Shown here one piece after another: positions 34,808 to 54,589 of a DNA stretch of 64,000 nt. The position numbers and the translations under genes are program-made. The notes under the pieces are model-generated. The model saw only the letters and a list, made by a program, of their open reading frames with translations. It ran no database searches and was not told the origin of the DNA. Every line of letters begins with the position of its first letter. Position 1 is the stretch's first letter. The stretch is from Echiichthys vipera (Eukaryota > Chordata > Actinopteri > Perciformes > Trachinidae). The DNA lies in assembly GCA_963691815.1 (NCBI GenBank), contig OY829653.1, forward strand, positions 27,977,653-28,041,652, given 5' to 3'.

Positions 34808-37230
34808 TAACAGTGACATTGGTTACTCAAAATTAATTTGAAAATGTATTCTTGACATAAACCTAATCATGTAATTTAAGTTAAAGAAATAGGGACCTTG
34901 TAAGGACGTGGCTTTCTTTTTTTAATGCAAGTCTTTGTACCGGGATTTGTCACAAATATCCAGGGTAGCCAGAGGATGTGTACCCCCTTTAATCAAACAA
35001 AAGCCATGCCAACACAGTATCTAGGCTACTATTTACTATATGTGTTGGTTGTATCCAGCCCTTGGTGTCTTGTTATGACTCTGTTTTGTTAAGAGGGTGT
35101 GTTATCTAGATCAGCTCTGATCACATTAAGCAAATACAAAGCCTTTAAACCAGTGTCTTAGAAGAGTATGTTGCCAAATGCCCTCCAAAAGTCTTGAGAA
35201 ATTAACATAATTGCTAGGTGAATTATGTCACATCAAGTGACAAAAGTGCTACTTTTTTGCACAACAAAATGTTCCATGTGTGGATCAATTAAGGCAACAA
35301 AAGCATATTGGTTAAAGTTAGTTAGTGAAAGGTTATAGTTTTGGTTAGATGTCAATACAGCTAACACAAAATCCGGCCCTATGTACTCCATTAGATCTAC
35401 AGTCCGATCAACATATTTTTGGCCTACTGAGGTGAAGACACCGTGAGGTGATAAAGGTGGAGGAAAGGTCGTCTCTATGCCTTTGAATTTGAAATTTAGA
35501 ATCACTCACATATGACATTGTCAGGGTAGACTAGTAGTAGTATCAGGGTAGACACTACTAAACATGTGAGAGTACACCTTAATAGGCAAAATATTCTGAG
35601 CCCAATTTTAAAACTTACTCAAGTACCTTCCAAGAAGAACAGGGAAATTAGACCAGCCACAATGCAATCCAATTTCCCTACAGCTTTCATAAAAAAAGTT
35701 ACACACAAACAGGCTATTTGTGCTCTTACAGCACAGAAACCAGAGTAAGGGCCTCTGGGTAGATATGATGACTGATGCTGTCATTTGAAAAAAAAAAAAG
35801 ATACAATTAGGGTGAGATTACTCAAAGACATTAAGCACATTAATGGCATTTCTGTTTGCCAGACATACTTTTTATATCCTCTCTCTTCTCTGTCTCGCCT
35901 CATAGAAGTCATTGATCAATGTCCAGCCAGCCTAGTCTCGAGATTTAGCAATATGTTTTCCATTCATATCTGATATATCAGTCTGTTGGGTTTATGACAG
36001 AACCTCACAAGCTCTTTACCAGCTTCTGGACAAAGATGGGTGCGTTTCATGAAGCTATGATACTATAAAATAATACACTATATATAACTATAGTTGGACT
36101 ATATGACAGAAAAATGTTGTATGGTATAATGCTATGTAACTGTATTTTTGAAGCATTTCCATTAGATAAAAGCACAACTGTGATAAATCCCATTTTTCAC
36201 ATCAAAGAGGGTGACATACAGCATGAGGGCAGATGTGATTAAAATTAAGGAATTCTACATTCTGCAAAGATAAATAACCAACTCACTCCAAAGTGGAAAA
36301 GCAATTTCATTGATCCTTATTTTTCATTCACACACGCATTTGTGGTGATGAATTTATAGAGGCTGGAGCTCATCAATGTGATGATGAATGCAGAGTTGTG
36401 ATGGCGTATCCATTCAGTGGCAAACACCTCAGCTCAGCCTCTTCATCACTGACACCATGATAACTGTTTCCGTCTCCCCATAACAATTATCATGACAAAA
36501 CTGCCCTGACAAAGCAACTGGCTGCTTGTTTAGGTTTAATTGTTTCTTGGTATTATGTATGTGTGTTTGCGTGTGTACATGTAAATGTTATAGCCATGTG
36601 TTTCTGTCACTCCAAAACTGTGTGTGTTATATTGTGAGTGATGTGACACATAACGTTTCTCACAAAGTGGACCATTTATCAACCATGGCTGCCCTTATAG
36701 TTAATGAAGTCATGGAGCCTTGGAGTACACAGAGCACTCCTCCCGCATGAGCATGGACAAAAAGGAAAAGCATGGGCGATCACACTGCTATGACAGCTAA
36801 CCCCCACATCCACTCCTATCTGTTCACCAACAGCAAAGACACTCCTCAGCATCATATAATTTAGGAAAGAAAGGGTAACTGTGGTACACATTTGCAATTC
36901 AGTGACATCAAACACATATGAGTCACATGTAAAGCAGAGAATTTTAGGAGTTTTGTTAAAAAAAAAAATAAGGTCCAACATTTGAAAATTAAGAATGTCC
37001 ACCTTCAATCCCCTCATCAGTATGGAAGAAAATATTCTTATGAATTGATGTTATGAGTCACTATGGGATATTTAGTTATTATCCAGTGCTGTGCTGAGTA
37101 AAGTGTAACGTGATGACTTTTTTCAGGAACCATTAGTATAAAGATTTTAAATTTGAAACCCATGTAATTCCAGTAATTAACTCTCTGGTGCTGCCTCAGG
37201 TGGAAGCTTGTAGCTGCAGCTCCCCTCTTT
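34808..37230. other. Intergenic, no gene seen
   Basis: AT-rich unique-looking sequence. Open frames here (for example 35,233-35,505 minus and 36,679-37,017 minus) show no recognisable domain and no splice context. An A run lies at 35,789-35,800. Confidence 0.4.
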
Positions 37231-37234
37231 TCGT

Positions 37235-37845
37235 TTGTTTTGTCGAATTAATCACATTCTGGCCAAAAACGCTGAGACAAGTTTTGTAACTGTTCTCCGC
37301 GTTCTTCTATTACTTTTTTTACTTTTTGTAACAGAAAACCTTGCTGGTATTAGTGGAGGCATTGTTTACACGCGTGAACAGCTGATTGCGCTGTGTAAGC
37401 CTATGCTGCTGCCCAGAGACAGACCTGTGGTCCCGCAGGAGTTACAGAGGAGACGCCGGGGTTGCGGGGCTGGAAACAAACAGAGGGAGCCAAGAAGAAG
37501 ACATAAGCCAGCGGTCCCCCAGCGATTATAATGGGAAACGTGAGGTCTGCAGAATAAGATGGACGAACCTTCAGCGCCTGTGAAGACCCAGAGGGAGTAC
37601 CGCAAGTGTAGCTTATTTTGCTGCACTTGCACATCCCCACCGCAAAACTGCAGACTGAACATCTGGAAGAATTCATGGTTATTACAGGTGATTTTAATCA
37701 TGCCTCATTAAACAACACCTTAAATAATTTCCATCAGTATGTTGACTGCCCCTCCAGAGACCATAAAACATTGGATTTATTATATGCTAATGCCATGGAC
37801 ACATATGATCCAAAAACAGTTGGACAAGAAGCACAAAAACTCTGA
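37235..37845 (+). pseudogene. L2/CR1-like LINE 5' fragment (ORF2 endonuclease part)
   Basis: The frame from 37,235 includes YTREQLIALCKPMLLP and basic residues, the N-terminal part of a fish L2/CR1-type ORF. After a jump, 37,618-37,830 reads HLEEFMVITGDFNHASL and DHKTLDLLYANAMDTYDPK, the GDFN and LDLLY blocks of the LINE endonuclease. Part of the domain between them is deleted, and the reverse transcriptase is absent. The 3' end abuts a different LINE near 37,845. Confidence 0.75.
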
Positions 37846-39228
37846 GGACTATGGAAAGATTTGTAAACAAAGTGACGCATCACACTCACTCAGGAAGAAT
37901 CGCTGGGGTCGGGTGTGCTGCTGCACGGGTGGCAGTGAAAGTGAGTCAGAGGCAAAGCAGCAGGTGTGGGAGAAGTTCGGAGAAGTCATTGAGAAGGACT
38001 TTCGGGTGCCACCAAGGTGCTTCTGGTAAACCATTCGGCACCTCAGGAGGTGGAAACGGGGAACGGTCCAAGCTTTTTACAGCAAGGACGGGACGCTGGT
38101 GACCTCAACTGATGAGGTAATCAGTCGGTGGAAGGAGCACTTTGAGAAACTCCTTAATCTGACTAGCACACCCTCTTTTGTAGAGGCAGAGCTGGAGGCT
38201 GATGGGGGATCATTGTGTGAAGTCCCTGTACTGTCTGCTTCTCTAAGTGCTTTTTAGGAGAGCAGTGGGCCGTCCTAAGCAGACCACACCTTAGGGTGTG
38301 GCTTTATTGATAAAAGGCCGCCTCAGTCAGTCTGATCTCTCTCTCTGGTGTCTGAGCAGCTGACTGCTGTTATGGCCAACAACCTGCTGTAGTGTTTGTT
38401 CTCACATAAACATGCACACACACACCTGCACCCACACACACACACTCCATTTGATGCTACACACACCCACGTTATGTTCCTTTTGGGTTGTTTAGTTAAA
38501 TAAACACTGCATTATATTCAGAGCTCTGTGTGACTTCTCTCCTTTGTTTCAACCTGAGAGCCAGGGTTGTAACAATTGTCCCTATCTCTGGCGGAAGTCA
38601 CTGAGGTAGTCAAACAACTCCACAGTGGCAAAGCCCCAGGGATTGATGAGATTCGTCCAGAAATGCTGAAAGCTTTGGGTTTGGAGGGGCTGTCTTGGTT
38701 GACAAGTCTCTTCAACATTGCGTGGAAGTCTGGGACAGTGCCAAGGGAGTGGCAGACTGGGGTGGTGGTACCCCTGTTTAAAAAGGGAGACCAGAGAGTG
38801 TGTGCCAATTAAAGGGGTATCACATTACTCAGCCTCCCTGGTAAAGTCTACTCCAAGGTGCTGAAAAGGAGGGTTCGTCCTATGGTCGAACCTAAGATTG
38901 AAGAGGAACAATGCGGATTCCGTCATGGACGTGGAACAACTGACCAGCTCCTCACTCTCGCAAGGATCCTGGAGGGGGCCTGGGAGTATGCCCATCCGGC
39001 CTACATGTGCTTGTGGATCTGGAGAAGACCTGGTCCTCTGGGAGACACTGTGGGAGGTGCTGCGGGAGTATGGGGTGAGGCGGTCACTTCTTTGGGCCAT
39101 TCAATCGCAGTCGCTCTACCGCACCGTTGTGATGAAAAGAGAGCTGAGCTGGAAGGCAAAGCTCTCGATCTACCGGTCAATCTTCGTTCCTACCCTGACC
39201 TATGGTCATGAAAGCTGGGTCATGAACG

Positions 39229-39229
<1 letters not shown>
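37846..39229 (+). pseudogene. Second non-LTR retrotransposon fragment (reverse transcriptase part)
   Basis: It starts with a linker region (FGEVIEKDFRVPPRCFW, then STDEVISRWKEHFEKLLNL). After a solo LTR insertion the RT continues: LHSGKAPGIDEIRPEMLKAL, WQTGVVVPLFKKGDQRVCAN, RGITLLSLPGKVYSKVLKRR and EEQCGFRHGRGTTDQL. It then jumps across a deletion of the catalytic palm to ELSWKAKLSIYRSIFVPTL and YGHESWVMNE. A stop interrupts KGDQRVCAN/RGIT. Not functional. The clade is not assigned. Confidence 0.8.
38216..38574 (+). mobile_element. Solo LTR (359 bp) inside the LINE fragment
   Basis: Starts tgtgaagtccctg and ends gggttgtaaca. Flanked by attg at 38,212-38,215 and 38,575-38,578, a 4-bp target duplication. 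It separates two stretches that read as one continuous LINE coding region on either side. Within it are a TATA-like gataaaagg (38,310s), aaataaaca (about 38,500) and CA-rich runs, consistent with an LTR promoter and polyadenylation signal. No internal region remains. Confidence 0.75.

Positions 39230-39286
<57 letters not shown>
39230..39286. repeat. (AT)n microsatellite at a repeat junction
   Basis: A pure AT run between the LINE fragment and the 329-bp repeat at 39,297. The related copy at 50,326-50,670 also ends in a TA run, so the microsatellite may belong to that element. Confidence 0.9.
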
Positions 39287-39296
<10 letters not shown>

Positions 39297-39297
<1 letters not shown>

Positions 39298-39625
39298 TGC
39301 AGATGCTTATGGTCTGGCTCTGATGCCATCTGAATCAAGTAAACCACAATGTTTACATGTTTTGCTGGAATAAATCATCTAAGGGCTCCTTCCTTTTGGA
39401 TTGCATTTGGTAATCGACTTGAATGGAGGAGCTGGTACCGGGACCAGTAGGTAAGTCTTTTAAAACACTTTTTTAATAACATACTACATTGTTGGTGCTT
39501 CCATTAATGTGTCAGGACTCTTCTCATGCTACTGCAGGGGTTTGGTAATAATTGGAGCAGAATTAGTGGTTAAAAAAAGACGTTTTAATGCATCCAACTC
39601 GCCGCCCCAAGCTAGTCCGTGTTAG
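39297..39625 (+). repeat. Dispersed repeat, copy 1 of an inverted pair
   Basis: About 329 bp (tgcagatgcttatggtctgg through tccaactcgccgcccc) matching the reverse complement of 50,326-50,670 with few differences. A partial third copy lies at 48,644-48,720. No coding capacity. The family is not named. Confidence 0.85.
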
Positions 39626-41172
39626 TCAAGGCAGGCTGTTAGCGATTTTACACCAGAATTTCACTTTAAACCACAATGTCTGATTTTCTATTTGTTAAAT
39701 GCCATCATGTGACATGTTAGTGTGGCCACTTTGAACTTTTGACTATACATGAGATAAAAAAACATTATTACTGCCTAGAAATATGTCACTGCCCAGTGGA
39801 AGACAAGATATTTAATTGAGCTCCGGTCATCACCATTAATATGCCATCACATTAAGATGTAAATTGAAATTACTGAACTATGTAACTGAGCAGTTGGATG
39901 AATGCAGGTGGTTCCGACCCCTACATTTCCTGTTGAAACTTGTAAGAATTCTTCCTACCAACGAAACCAAGTGTGAAGTGCCATATTTCTATTATTAGCA
40001 CATCAGATACTGAACTAACTTCTTTGGGTGGGCAGGGCTGTCAGCTAGAAGGCAAGGCCATAAAAGCAGCCAATTTAATGTGGACAACCAATTTAGAGTT
40101 TTAGCATGGGGTCTCGGGGGAAGGGGCCACAGGCAGAGCCCACTGAAGTATCATCCGCCTTTAGTCTAAGAATATCATCTCTTTCGTATGTTCTTTGCTT
40201 CATGCAGCATGCTCCTCTTTCCAAGTGCAAGCAAAGAAAATAAAATGATTGTGGGTTCACGTTAAACAAAGGCAAAGCAAAGAACCTCATGCTATGCTCA
40301 TGAAAAACGACACCATGGTCCACACCACTATCTTGTCCCTGTGGATTGTTGATTTGCTGGGAGAGCCGCACATATCTTCTAATTGTCCAGCTGCCTTGGG
40401 CTGCCTCAGCCATGATAACTGTAGCAATGGGCTCGGAGTATGTCAATTATAGGGGGAGAGAGAGCAGATAAGGAAGGTCCAAATAGCTTAGAATAGGAGA
40501 GAAATTCTTCATACACCTTGTTGCATTAAGGTACTCCCCTTTCACCCCAAAGGCACATCTGCCTTTTGAGCACGTCAACTTAACTAAATGGATGTATAAA
40601 CACCTCAGATTGCATCTGAGCTATAGAAATGAAAGTCTACCTTTAAGAACCTTTAGGAAAATAATTAACCAAAGCTCAACACACACAGATAGACAGAAAA
40701 GTTCTCTCTGACCTGCACTCACATAGAAGCCCATTACTCAGCCTGAGCCGGCAGGGCATCAATCAGTCTGTCAAAGTTGGGGGGGGGGGGGGTACTAAAT
40801 TTCCCTCTCAAGACGGACAGGCCAAAGTTCCAAAGGCAGATACTCCTATTGCATGAAAGCCTCATGCATGACATATACAAGCTTCCCTACTGTCTTTTAG
40901 GGGTAATAAATCCAAATAAGTTAAATGTATGTAAGCGACCCAAAGTCAGTAAAGTCATTAATTAAACAGAGCAACTGAGCAGAACAGGAGTGGTAGCTCA
41001 GCTGTGTCACCTGGTAATACGGCAAAAAGTCTTGACCCTTTAAAAAATTAAATGATTTTGAAGACTTGTTCGGACTCAGTGATGTTTTCACTTATTAAAA
41101 AATTATAAATTGTGTATGTGAAGAAATAATAAAGAATACATTTGTGCACTGACTGAAACCATGGGAAACGAA
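39626..41172. other. Intergenic, no gene seen
   Basis: Unique-looking sequence with a G run at 40,780-40,791. Open frames at 40,093-40,446 (minus) and 40,249-40,452 (plus) overlap and have no recognised motif. Confidence 0.35.
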
Positions 41173-41452
41173 GGATACAGTATTGTAACCCTAGTTCTAT
41201 TAGCACAGGTGGAGCCCTCTACTGGACTGTATGGGTAATCCCCTCCTCTAATAATACCATGCATTCATCCACTGAAATTTGCATAGCCGGTCAGTCAGGA
41301 CATGCCTGAATATGTTTTGTGGAGTATGTAAGGCAGTACACACCCCTGTATGCTATCCTACAACCTCTTCAGTAAGGGGCATAGGAGCAACACAGCCCCT
41401 AGGTAAAGGGCTCTGCCTGTACTAATAGAACCAGGATTACAATATTGTAACC
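41173..41452. mobile_element. 280-bp inverted-repeat element (MITE-like)
   Basis: The left arm ggatacagtattgtaaccct...ggagccct (41,173-41,218) pairs with the right arm agggctctgcctgtactaat...attgtaacc (41,407-41,452). The 46-bp arms have roughly 80 percent identity. The middle is non-coding. Target duplication is not clear. The long terminal arms and small size fit a miniature inverted-repeat transposon. Confidence 0.7.
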
Positions 41453-43799
41453 ATCATTCTATCTCACAGAGGCCTTGCATAACATGAGCCACAACACCCA
41501 ATCCAGGTAGTGTGCAACTAAACAGGGTAGAGCCACTGTCTAACTCTGCAGGGGTCAAAAGACAAGCAACACCATATTGCCCGAGTCATCAAAGAGCACA
41601 GGAATATGTAGGTATAACTTGCATATGTCCTCGACTCTCACTCCACCAAATAATGCCACCCACACTGCCACGCCACGTGTAGAGTGAATTCTTAAAGTTC
41701 CTAGGAACAAAAGAGGCTTTAGTCTGAGAGTAGCCCTGGTACGGTCACCACAAAGCTGTAATGTTATTGCAATGATTGACCTCAGATCAGCCTTTAATCT
41801 ATGAAGCAGGTCAGTCTGACTGTTTCTGGATCAGATGTTTCATTACATTTAGGATAAAACTAGCCTACACTGTTAATGATCGCATTGGGTCACACCTGTG
41901 TGGATGGGGTATTTGGGGACCACTCCCACATTTCACATTACGTCTTTAAACAGTTGATCATTGATGACATCACGCCTCAACTGTGTTTACGGAAGCGAAC
42001 ATGGCAACGGCAGCCGGCATTGTAGGACTTTATGACTAAATGCTAAAAACAGTGTGTGGCGGCAGCCGGAAAATTTAATTAAATGAATAATGTCAAAGTC
42101 GCATTAAATAGCTGCATTCAAAATAATCCGATACGTATCCGATTCAGTAGCACATTTATAAGTGGCCTGATTCTGATTAGAAAATGTCAGATTCAATGTG
42201 ACTTGTGCTGTTCACACTGTCAAAAGCAAATCAGATATGGGTCACATAAAAGCGGAAAAAAGCGGATTCAGGTCACTAGGAAATGCAGTTTAGCTTTAGA
42301 CACACAATGCAGTTCGTACGTGGCTCAAAAAGCTTAATTTTGCTCTCAGGCCTCCCTCTTTAAATTTATTTCTCACTGACAAAAATGATCAGAGATTTTG
42401 TTTGAGTTGTTTTGAGCAGTTGTCCATGGGGCCATGGTACCCTGTAAGTTCTTAAAAGCTGCCACAGGCCTCTTGGCCCTTACTAGAGATCTACTATCAT
42501 TAACTAAATTTTTAAATGCCAACATAGGCACTGTGTTTACCAAGGGACAATTAACATCAGACAGCACAAATGAAGAACAAATAGCCATGACTGAGTTCCT
42601 TCTCCTCTAGGCTGCAGTGGACCCCAAAAGACAGAAGGGCTGATGTCAGTTGAGCTGTGGAAGCAGCTTCAGTTTGATATCATAGCACATTACCACCATA
42701 TATCCTGCTGCATCCAATTTCCCTCTCTGTTTGCTACAGAAACCCTATTGATTGTATCAATTCTTTTCATTTTGACACTTTTCATTACTTGATCATTTGA
42801 ATTTTATTTTAAAGTTCACCAGGAGTCTTTTTTTTGGGGGGGGGGGGGGGGGGTTTGGCCAGCTTGACATTTCTGCAGCCAGCACCTTGCTGCTGTGATC
42901 CAGATGATGATAACTCTTGTTTTAAAGACTTTTTTAACAACAAAACCCACCGTCATAATTCATGGTTGGATTTTGTTTTTCTGATTCATGATCAGATGAA
43001 GGTTTCAGTGAGGCAAAATCTTACTCAATGTGAAAATAACTGGTAACTTTCATCACTGTAATACATGCAATTGTATTTGTTTGATTTCCATATTTCTTGG
43101 AAGTGATGGAAAACAGTTGTGTTCGGCCTTGTTGATGTCCTGTGTTTGATCCAGGTTTTCTCCCCCTGACATCGAAAATCCATATCCCTAAACTTCATTC
43201 CAATCATTGGTTCTCCAATTTATCAATCAATCAATCCTCAATAATGTCCTTTACATATAATACTCAATATATACATTTTTGCTTTAACATAGGCAGTGTC
43301 ACAACATTTAAGATTTTATGAAAAATGTTACATGTAGGGGCTTTAGAAATAAGTCAGTTGAAGGCCTACAATGAACATTTTGGGTCAATGAAGTCCAACT
43401 CAACTCAACTGACATAGCCTCATATCGTCAGACATGGATAACACATATGTACACACACTTACAAATGGCTAATGTCATTGAACATCATCATCTTCATGAA
43501 TGGATGCACAATGGCATTAGAGCATTATTTTTTGGCATCCAACTTGAGCATGTTTTCCAGCTGATCTAAGAACCAGGCTTCCACACGTGTTGGGCATGTG
43601 ATACACTGCATTTGGAAACAAAATAATAACACTTTAATCAACCTAGCTTCAAATAAACATTCTACTGAGTGTGGTTCAGTCAAAATACATTTATGACTAT
43701 ATGTAGGCCTACAATACTGTGCAGTAGCTTAGTTTTTTTTTTTTGTTTTTTTTAACGGAAGCAATTAGACAATCAGTCAGCAAATGTACAGTATTGTTT
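41453..43799. other. Intergenic with degraded repeats
   Basis: 42,060-42,330 (ataatccgatacgtatccga, gttcacactgtcaaaagcaa, aaagcggattcaggtcac) looks like a degraded dispersed repeat. A G run lies at 42,836-42,853. No gene recognised. Confidence 0.35.
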
Positions 43800-43980
43800 T
43801 AGTGTGTTCTCATAAACATCAACCTACTATGAAATACTGCGCTGGTACGTTTGTAAGTATGTAATCTGTATAATATTGCTGTTGTTAAATATGTTGTTTG
43901 TATAGCTGGAGTTTGCAACAAAAACAATTTCCCCTGGGATTATTAAGTATTTCATATTCTGATTCTGATTCTGGTGAAAT
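43800..43980 (+). mobile_element. CR1/Rex-like LINE 3' tail
   Basis: aatttcccctgggattattaag followed by tattctgattctgattctgg is the kind of short tandem 3' tail typical of CR1/L2-type LINEs. Only the last 150 bp or so seem present. Confidence 0.55.
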
Positions 43981-44339
43981 ATCCAGTTAGCTATTTATTT
44001 AATGAAAAAAAGTAGGCTACTTAACACATCTTCAGCAAAATGCAGAGAACAACATCAGGGAGTGATAGCTAATGTGTTTATGTGAAATAGGGATTCTGAA
44101 AAACTAAAATGATCCCTAAAGGGAAGTGAGGTTACGTTTGCTACAGAACTGATTAAATGCATTAACCAACAATGCCGCTGTGTGGTGTAACAGTGTATTG
44201 CATTTAATGAAGGTATGGAACCATTGTACAAATCAGTGTTCCTGGTCGGAATGTAATAGCTGTTGCTTCTCATTTTCTAAGCGATAATACAATTTTGAAG
44301 CTAAGTTGCTTTGAAGGGAACATTAAACGCACAGTTTAG

Positions 44340-44644
44340 CGGATATAGCGTCTGTCGGATTGGGAGATGTTTGTTGTTAATATACAGGCCGTTTTCAGCG
44401 CCAGCTAACGTTATTTCACCGCCACAGTGTTAGGCCACAGAGTCTGGAGAGGCTGTGGTGAGACCTACTGCGTTATTCTGCAGCGTGTTAGGTAAATGAC
44501 CGTTTTTGGGAACAGAACTTTCCATTTTAGCCTATGAAGCCTGGTTAATTACGGACCTATAAGACGTAAGTTGCCAGCTTGACTTCCCATCGGAGGCATT
44601 CATATGTGCTGTCGTTTCCTCCCTGTAACGTCAGGTGGAAGACT
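44340..44644 (+). promoter_or_regulatory. ENY2: Candidate ENY2 promoter and 5' UTR
   Basis: This stretch is richer in CpG than its surroundings (gcggatatagcgtctgtcgg, cgccagctaacg). A possible 5' UTR donor (ttag|gtaaat, 44,491/44,492) and an acceptor after a pyrimidine tract (gtaacgtcag|gtgg, 44,634/44,635) would place one non-coding exon upstream of the start codon. There is no TATA box. Transcript data are needed to fix the start site. Confidence 0.45.
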
Positions 44645-52333
<7,689 letters not shown>

Positions 52334-52584
52334 TTCAGATTTTTAACATTTCCATAGACCACCTGCCTATACTATCATGTTAGAGAATATTTTTAATGAA
52401 TGAATCTTGTTTTTTCATTTTCACAAACATATGCCCCTTTCACACGCATGCACTGCAAACCTGAAATTCTCTAGACATTGACCAGTGAGGCTATACACTA
52501 CAGGTCAATTATAGAATGAATTATAAATACTTGAATTATACTGAAATTATGTTTATTTTTATTGTTCAGAATTTGATCCACTGT

Positions 52585-53033
52585 TGCTATACCACAGATA
52601 TAAACACTATAGAGATTCTCTAGAAAATCCTTAGCAACAAAGTAATGTCTAAGAAACGTACTACAGTTACTGAACTGTGAAAGAGACTGAAGAAGAATGA
52701 ACCAAGATCAAAGCAGAGCAGTGAGAGAAACTAGTGATGTCCTGTGGGCGCAGATGTGCTGAAGTCATTCAAAGCTGTGGCCTCTACACTTCCGATTCAT
52801 TTTTAAATCCTATAGCCTGAAGAAAACATTGTTGAAATCTTCTCTTTTGACACAGTGGTTATTGTTCTCTAAAATTGCTCACTGTTTTTTTCACATAATA
52901 AAGGTTTTTGCTGAAGTGCGTTGGTTACTTAAAAAAACATGCTAGTACAGCAGTGGTCTAAACAATAAAATAAACAGTATTTCATAATAAATCAAGCATT
53001 GATACTTTGTTTTCTAATTTTGATCTCCAGTGT
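52585..53033 (+). mobile_element. Tc1-like remnant (3' part), copy 1
   Basis: Shares blocks in the same order with 54,830-55,255 (agagattctctagaaaatcct, gaaactagtgatgtcct, cattcaaagctgtggcctct, aaacatgctagtacagcagt) and ends in ttttgatctccagtgt. It holds only the end of the transposase and the 3' flank. It may overlap the ENY2 3' UTR. Confidence 0.75.
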
Positions 53034-53319
53034 CTGTATGAACGCAATTATCCGATTCAATCAAACCGGACCTAAAAGTTGTAGCCCGTAAGAATTGACA
53101 TATGTTGTTTCTAGCGTCCGCCTTGGCGGTAAGCTGTAACTGCAGGAACTGCCTCTGGAACTTCATCTCTGAGTTCCTTTTGAAACTGAACACTATCAAC
53201 TCTATGACATCAGTAGATTGGCAGCTCTTATCTCTGCGTTGCCGTGTGATGCCTTCACTCACTCCATATGTCTGTTGGTCTGCCATTGTGAGTCAGCAGT
53301 AATGTTATCGCACCGGTCG
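53034..53319. other. Unassigned sequence, possible transposon interior
   Basis: A minus-strand frame (53,014-53,286, starting MADQQTYGVSEGITRQR) is open for 90 codons but has no recognised motif and lies next to repeats. I do not call it a gene. Confidence 0.25.
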
Positions 53320-53668
53320 GACACATCAGAGCGAGCCTGACTCAGAATAAAGACTTGAACGTTCCGTTTTATTGCACTTTTACATATTAGAAATTGGAAG
53401 TTCTCGATTTCCAAGTACAATGGTACGCAGCATACTCAGCAGGGACGAGCTCCACCTGGGCAGACCAACCGCTGCTGACTGACTTGCATTTAGTGAGGGA
53501 ATATCACCACAGACACTCAGATCGTATTTCTCGGTAAAGAGTCAAGTACAAGCGCTGGCATTAGTGGGTCATATGATCAATCATTATTGGTGTAACTCAC
53601 TCTTTGATAGACAGTAACTTAACAGACATTAACGGGATGAAAATCTTACACACTACAACTTTAAACGT
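53320..53668 (-). repeat. Dispersed repeat, inverted partner of 49,949-50,260
   Basis: gcgagcctgactcagaataa, ccaaccgctgctgactgact, gtcatatgatcaatcattat and ctctttgatagacagtaact match the other copy's reverse complement, less similar than the 39.3/50.3 kb pair. Confidence 0.65.
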
Positions 53669-54589
53669 TTACCCTGCCAGCTCCGTAGTGCAAAGAGCAG
53701 GTAGGAAAAAGAAGGGTGATTACTACACAGAAACGGCAACGAAAATGTCTAGGTGGAGAGAGAAGATTCGGTAACAAAGGTCAACAGACAAATTCAAGGA
53801 CTGGCAAGGGACTCATTTGTTTGTGACCAAATTATGAACGGGCTCTGACGGTGCTCTTTAACCCGCATCATGTTCTCCCTGCAAGCTGTACCCAGGTGAC
53901 CCCTCGCCTAAATCGAAAGGAATAATTCCAGTAAGTGAGAGCGCGTCTAACATGGAGAATCTCCTGCTGTGTGCTGCATGTGTGAAAAAAAACTCCAGAC
54001 TATCTCTGGGCACGATTAACCTGGCATTATCCAGGGTTCATATGTGAAAACCCTACTGACTTACACTTGGCTATGTGGTTGATTATTATGACATATTCGT
54101 TAATGCAGTTACCTTGCACATGTAGTTGTCCTTTGTATAAGAGATATGTTGTATAATAAAGTCTCTGATTTATTGAACAACCTTAATTTTAAATATAAAA
54201 TGTATAATAAATCAATATATAAAAATATATTTGAATCAAAGTTTTTTACTTATTCTCATAATTGAAACATTTTGTTATCGAGCAGAAACCTTTTTATGTC
54301 CAAAAGTGACATTTCAGGAATGTGAGGTTTTGCTGACAGTTTCAGGATCCAATGGTGTCACAAGCTCTTTTTAATACTTTTCATTGGTTTAAAATTTAAA
54401 AATATGGAGATAGAAGATTTCTGCCAGACAGTGATGATTTGTAGCAGTCAGTTCTTGCTTGGGCATTTTGGTGATTTTTTTTTTTTTTTTACTTGAATAC
54501 ATAGTAGCTGATTGTTTTTTGCATCAATATGATGCAACCCATAAAATAAAGGCTTAAACATATGAAGATGTTTAAAGGGGACCTATTAT
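53669..54589. other. Intergenic, no gene seen
   Basis: AT-rich, with a T run at 54,477-54,490. No open frame of interest. Confidence 0.35.

Noticed and set aside
35233..35505. Minus-strand 90-codon frame with protein-like composition
   Set aside because: No recognised domain, no splice partners and no second supporting exon. Left as chance.
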